The notes below the pieces were generated by a model. The model did not search any database, was not told where the DNA came from, and saw nothing but the letters and a program-made list of their open reading frames with translations. From Limnobaculum parvum (lineage in GTDB: Bacteria; Pseudomonadota; Gammaproteobacteria; Enterobacterales; Enterobacteriaceae): a stretch of DNA of 64,000 bases. Location of the stretch: the NCBI RefSeq assembly GCF_003096015.2, contig NZ_CP029185.2, positions 3,312,501 to 3,376,500 on the forward strand, written 5' to 3'. A program made the position numbers and the translations under genes. Positions 61,093-64,000 of the stretch are shown piece by piece (the stretch's first letter is position 1; every line of letters starts with the position of its first letter).

Positions 61093-61327
61093 TGAGTTTA
61101 ATGTCGAAACACATCCTATATAAATGAATTGTAAAGTGATTTTTTGTCAGAAAATGAGCGTGAATCGCCCTCGGGCAATAGATTAAGAAAAGTATTGGAA
61201 AAATAGTTATGATGTGAAGATGACATCATTAAAATATTCAGGCTAAAAATCGATGCTCGTGGTGATAAGACTATGTGTTGTATTGCCACAGCGTTCGAAA
61301 AATACAGGGATGCGATAAAATAACAGA
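61093..61327. other. codB/pnuC divergent intergenic region
   Basis: AT-rich, no gene. TAAAAT at 61316-61321, with a weak TTCGAA 16 bases upstream, would place a start point at or next to the pnuC ATG, with no Shine-Dalgarno sequence. pnuC may thus be leaderless or begin from a different promoter. Confidence 0.4.
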
Positions 61328-62008
61328 ATGAGTAGTTTACTGACATTGAAGAACTGGCGAACTTATGAACTTGTTTGGCTCGCTACCTTTTCAACCATCG
61401 CTATTGTCTTAACCATTCTTTGGCGCGATAGTGGGTTCGGCCTCTCCGTTTTTTTAACTGGGGTTTTCTGCGTAGTGCTGGCTGCCAAAGGCCACATCTA
61501 CACCTACATTTTCGGGATGTACAACACCCTCGGCTATGCTTACCTGTCTTGGATAAATCATCTAAACGGCGAAGTCGCATTGAACCTGCTGTTTTTTGTG
61601 CCAATGAACATTTTTGGTTTCATGATGTGGAAAAAGAAAATGAATGGTCATCAGGTGGAAATGCGTAGCCTGTCCTGCCAAGGGCTGATGCTATCAATAG
61701 CTGTCTGTATTGTTGGTAGCCTCGCTGTGGGTGTCATACTGGCTCAGATCCCGAAACAAAATACGCCCTATATTGACGCCACGACCGTTGTTCTGTCCAT
61801 TGTCGCTACTCTACTTATGGTTTGGCGCTATAAGGAGCAATGGCTAACCTATATCGTCCTCAATATTTTCACCATCATTATTTGGATTTACCGCTTTGTT
61901 CATGGCGCTGAAAACAGTGCCATGATGATCGTTATGTGGAGCGCCTTTTTACTCAATGCCATCTATGGTTATTGGAATTGGCATCAAGGGACGAAAAAAC
62001 AAGTTTGA
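61328..62008 (+). CDS. pnuC: Nicotinamide riboside transporter PnuC
   Basis: The 226-residue membrane protein has about seven helices and fits the PnuC family (pattern W-x-x-x-x-x-N-x-x-x-x-x-x-Y...E-x-x-L-x-x-x-F, here LGYAYLSWINHLNGEVALNLLFFVPMNIFGFMMWKKK). It facilitates entry of nicotinamide riboside, which the kinase domain of the next gene traps. No ribosome binding site precedes ATG 61328. The gene is 9 bases from nadR. Confidence 0.88.
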   Translation: MSSLLTLKNWRTYELVWLATFSTIAIVLTILWRDSGFGLSVFLTGVFCVVLAAKGHIYTYIFGMYNTLGYAYLSWINHLNGEVALNLLFFVPMNIFGFMMWKKKMNGHQVEMRSLSCQGLMLSIAVCIVGSLAVGVILAQIPKQNTPYIDATTVVLSIVATLLMVWRYKEQWLTYIVLNIFTIIIWIYRFVHGAENSAMMIVMWSAFLLNAIYGYWNWHQGTKKQV

Positions 62009-62017
62009 AGGATAACC

Positions 62018-63031
62018 ATGAGCACCACAGGATTAACATTAGGAAAATTCGCGCCGTTTCATAAGGGGCATCAATATGTCATTGAGACGGCTCTGAAAGA
62101 AGTCGATGAACTTTACGTCCTAATTTACAACACATCAGTGACGACTATCCCACTTTCAGTACGGGCTAACTGGATTCGCAAACTCTATCCGCAGGTTAAA
62201 GTGATTGAAGCTTGGGATGGCCCTGAAGGCTATTCCAACGATCGCGATTTTGAAATTGAGCAAGAGAACTACATCTTAGCCATGCTGAACGGTCAAAAGA
62301 TAACCCACTTTTATTCCAGTGAATTCTACGGCGATCATGTCAGTAAAGCATTGGGTGCCGTAGATCGCCGCATTGATGAAGCGCGTGTGGCAGTGCCAAT
62401 TTCGGCAACAGAGATTCGGCAAAATCCTTTAAAGCATCGCCAGTTTATTGATGATGTAGTTTATTCTGATTTGATTACTAAAGTTGTCTTCGTGGGTGCG
62501 ATGTCCACGGGAAAATCAACCATTACAGAAGCTTTAGCCAAGCGTTACCAAACAACGTTTGCCAGTGAATATGGCCGTGACTATTGGACGCTACATCAGG
62601 TCGACCGACGTATTGGATTTGAAGATTTCAATCAAATCGCGATTGGTCATATTCAGCAGGAAGATAGGGCTGTTGTTAATGCTAATCGCTATTTGTTTGT
62701 TGATACCAATGCTATAACTACCTATATGTTTGCTCTGGATTACCACGGGAAAGCGCCTGAGTTATTAACACAATTGGCATTGGAAAATTTCGCACGCTAC
62801 GATCTGTTCTTTCTATGCGAAGATGACATTCCCTATGATGATACTTGGGACCGCAGTGGCGAGCAGAAACGTCACATATTCCATCAACAGATTATCGCTG
62901 ATTTGAAAGTAAGAAAAATCCCTTATATTTCACTACAGGGATCGCTGGATGAACGGATAAAAAAAGTTGATGCAGTACTAAAACGATTTGAAAAATACAG
63001 CAACGCAATGATGCAACCTTGGAATGATTAA
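62018..63031 (+). CDS. nadR: NadR-type NMN adenylyltransferase/nicotinamide riboside kinase, no regulatory domain
   Basis: The 337-residue bifunctional enzyme starts with an NMN adenylyltransferase domain (GKFAPFHKGHQY near residues 9-20; ISATEIRQNP near 128) and continues with a ribosylnicotinamide kinase domain (P-loop GAMSTGKST near 162; FASEYGRDYW; VDTNAITT). The N-terminal helix-turn-helix repressor domain of E. coli NadR (410 residues) is missing. It phosphorylates nicotinamide riboside and adenylates NMN to NAD. The pnuC-nadR pair forms a salvage operon. AAGGAT precedes the start. Confidence 0.93.
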   Translation: MSTTGLTLGKFAPFHKGHQYVIETALKEVDELYVLIYNTSVTTIPLSVRANWIRKLYPQVKVIEAWDGPEGYSNDRDFEIEQENYILAMLNGQKITHFYSSEFYGDHVSKALGAVDRRIDEARVAVPISATEIRQNPLKHRQFIDDVVYSDLITKVVFVGAMSTGKSTITEALAKRYQTTFASEYGRDYWTLHQVDRRIGFEDFNQIAIGHIQQEDRAVVNANRYLFVDTNAITTYMFALDYHGKAPELLTQLALENFARYDLFFLCEDDIPYDDTWDRSGEQKRHIFHQQIIADLKVRKIPYISLQGSLDERIKKVDAVLKRFEKYSNAMMQPWND

Positions 63032-63074
63032 GCTCAAAATCGCAATGATACACTTACCATCATATGGATTATTC

Positions 63075-63662
63075 ATGAATATTTTCAGAAAGATAGGGGT
63101 TATTGGTTCCACCCTGCTGGTTTTATTCTCTGCTTCTGCGATCGCTTCAATCCCCGTTGAAACCGATGTGCATACGCCAGCAGCCAAAGTGAGCGATACC
63201 ACACTAGCGAATTTTTATCAGGTGGATAAAAATCTCTACCGCTCCGGTCAACCGGGTGCAGAACAGATGCAAGAGCTGGAACGTCGGGGAGTTAAATCCA
63301 TTTTGAACCTGCGTAACTTCCATACTGATAACCGCGAAGCAGAAGGCACATCACTGAAGCTTTACCACATCCCTATGGAAGCGGGTCGTTTCACCGAGCA
63401 GCAAGTAATACAGGCTCTAAAGCAGCTCTACCATGCACCAAAACCGGTGCTGATTCACTGTTGGCATGGCAGCGATCGTACTGGGTTGATGGTAGCAATG
63501 TACCGTATGGTATTTCTCAACTGGTCAAAGCAAGAGGCGATTGAAGAACTTAAAAAGCCCGAGTTTGGCTATCACCAATGGGCTTACTACAACATTATTC
63601 AGTATCTGGAAAAAGTGGACGTAGAGAGCATTCGTAAGCAGGTAACGGAAGCCGAAGAATAG
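63075..63662 (+). CDS. Secreted dual-specificity-type protein tyrosine phosphatase
   Basis: The 195-residue protein has a signal peptide (MNIFRKIGVIGSTLLVLFSASAIASIP) and a DSP/PTP-like domain with the P-loop signature HCWHGSDRTG (Cys nucleophile, Arg) near residues 129-138. It also has NFYQVDKNLYRSGQP, a motif of the DSPc/SIW14-like group seen in bacterial cysteine phosphatases. It is probably periplasmic. The substrate could be phosphotyrosine or an inositol or nucleotide phosphate. ATG 63075 is chosen for its signal peptide. ATG 63045 is an alternative. It follows nadR by 43 bases, which may suggest a nicotinamide nucleotide dephosphorylation role, unproven. Confidence 0.8.
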   Translation: MNIFRKIGVIGSTLLVLFSASAIASIPVETDVHTPAAKVSDTTLANFYQVDKNLYRSGQPGAEQMQELERRGVKSILNLRNFHTDNREAEGTSLKLYHIPMEAGRFTEQQVIQALKQLYHAPKPVLIHCWHGSDRTGLMVAMYRMVFLNWSKQEAIEELKKPEFGYHQWAYYNIIQYLEKVDVESIRKQVTEAEE

Positions 63663-63686
63663 AACGGCAGTAGTGACAATCGTTTG

Positions 63687-63721
63687 TATCAGCATTCCAT
63701 CTTTTTAATGGAATGCTGATA
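63687..63721. terminator. Perfect inverted repeat between the phosphatase gene and trpS
   Basis: A perfect 14-base-pair stem (63687-63700 with 63708-63721) has a seven-base loop, CTTTTTA. It lies between convergent genes and is likely a terminator in both directions, though the T-rich stretch is in the loop rather than after the stem. Confidence 0.7.
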
Positions 63722-63736
63722 TAACGGCAAAATAAG

Positions 63737-64000
63737 TTATGGCATCGCCACAAACCCAACAGCCTGATTAACCTTTTCTATTGTCTCTTTGGCGCGTGCA
63801 CTGGCTTTGGCTGCGCCTTCACGCATCACTTGCTGCAAGAAAGCTTCATCATTACGAAAACGGTGATAGCGTTCTTGAAGTTCAGTCAACATATTCGCTA
63901 CCGCCTCAGCCACTTCAGTTTTCAGATGGCCGTACATCTTGCCTTCAAACTCTTGTTCCAGCGTAGCGATCGACTTGCCGGTTACCCCAGACAACATATC
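63737..64000 (-). CDS. trpS: Tryptophanyl-tRNA synthetase, C-terminal part (cut by window edge)
   Basis: The visible 87 residues end EKVNQAVGFVAMP and contain FEGKMYGHLKTEVAEAVANML, matching the C terminus of TrpS, the class I synthetase that charges tRNATrp. The catalytic HIGH and KMSKS motifs lie beyond the window. In E. coli trpS lies a few genes from argD and ppiA, so the 46-58 kb segment interrupts this arrangement. Confidence 0.93.
   Translation of the reverse strand, partial: DMLSGVTGKSIATLEQEFEGKMYGHLKTEVAEAVANMLTELQERYHRFRNDEAFLQQVMREGAAKASARAKETIEKVNQAVGFVAMP

Noticed and set aside
61093..61125. Possible NadR box before pnuC (GTTTA...AAACA)
   Set aside because: The spacing is seven rather than six bases and the outer positions do not fit. 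The NadR here also lacks a DNA-binding domain.
1..64000. tRNA or rRNA genes, insertion sequences, CRISPR arrays and prophage genes
   Set aside because: I looked for clover-leaf ends, transposase motifs, regular repeat-spacer patterns and phage proteins and saw none.

Overview
The window reads as a chromosomal segment of a member of the Enterobacterales. From about 0 to 46 kb the gene content and order closely follow the Escherichia coli fmt-rpsJ-crp-argD arc, and most proteins align end to end with the E. coli versions from memory. GC content looks to be in the mid-forties, and several differences in local gene content (no smg, bfd-bfr, yhfA or pabA-fic where E. coli has them) point to an early-branching family. 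Something near Budviciaceae (Limnobaculum, Pragia, Budvicia) is my guess, not a demonstrated assignment. There are no rRNA or tRNA genes, insertion sequences, prophages or CRISPR arrays.

Layout. (1) 1-9.3 kb: tsaC (cut by the window edge), yrdD and dprA run left; def, fmt, rsmB, trkA and mscL run right. arfA and zntR follow on the minus strand, then a TPR-glycosyltransferase gene that E. coli lacks at this place. trkA is split by a one-base shift at an A AAA AAG heptamer. (2) 9.3-27.8 kb: the alpha, spc, S10 and str ribosomal operons, all leftward and gap-free, with the classical control sites (S4 target, S10 leader, spc and str promoters). (3) 28-46 kb: tusDCB, yheO, two FKBP-type chaperone isomerases (fkpA and a long paralogue), slyX, slyD, kefGB, yheS, a LysE exporter, yheTU, prkB, crp, yhfK and argD. 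(4) 46-64 kb: an accessory stretch. It holds an rspA-rspB-MFS-rspD cluster with its GntR regulator rspR, predicted to degrade an aldonate such as L-gulonate to 2-keto-3-deoxygluconate. It also holds a HerA-type ATPase (yjgR), a Dld-II-type D-lactate dehydrogenase, ppiA, cytosine salvage (codBA under a PurR box), nicotinamide riboside salvage (pnuC plus a regulator-less nadR), a secreted phosphatase and the 3' end of trpS.

The points most worth a second look are the trkA frameshift with its recoding-like context, a terminator-like hairpin inside the end of rsmB, a family of three dispersed structured intergenic elements (38.2, 44.5 and 57.6 kb), the TPR-glycosyltransferase beside rplQ, and the catabolic cluster. 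I did not find a clearly new multi-gene defence or mobile system.
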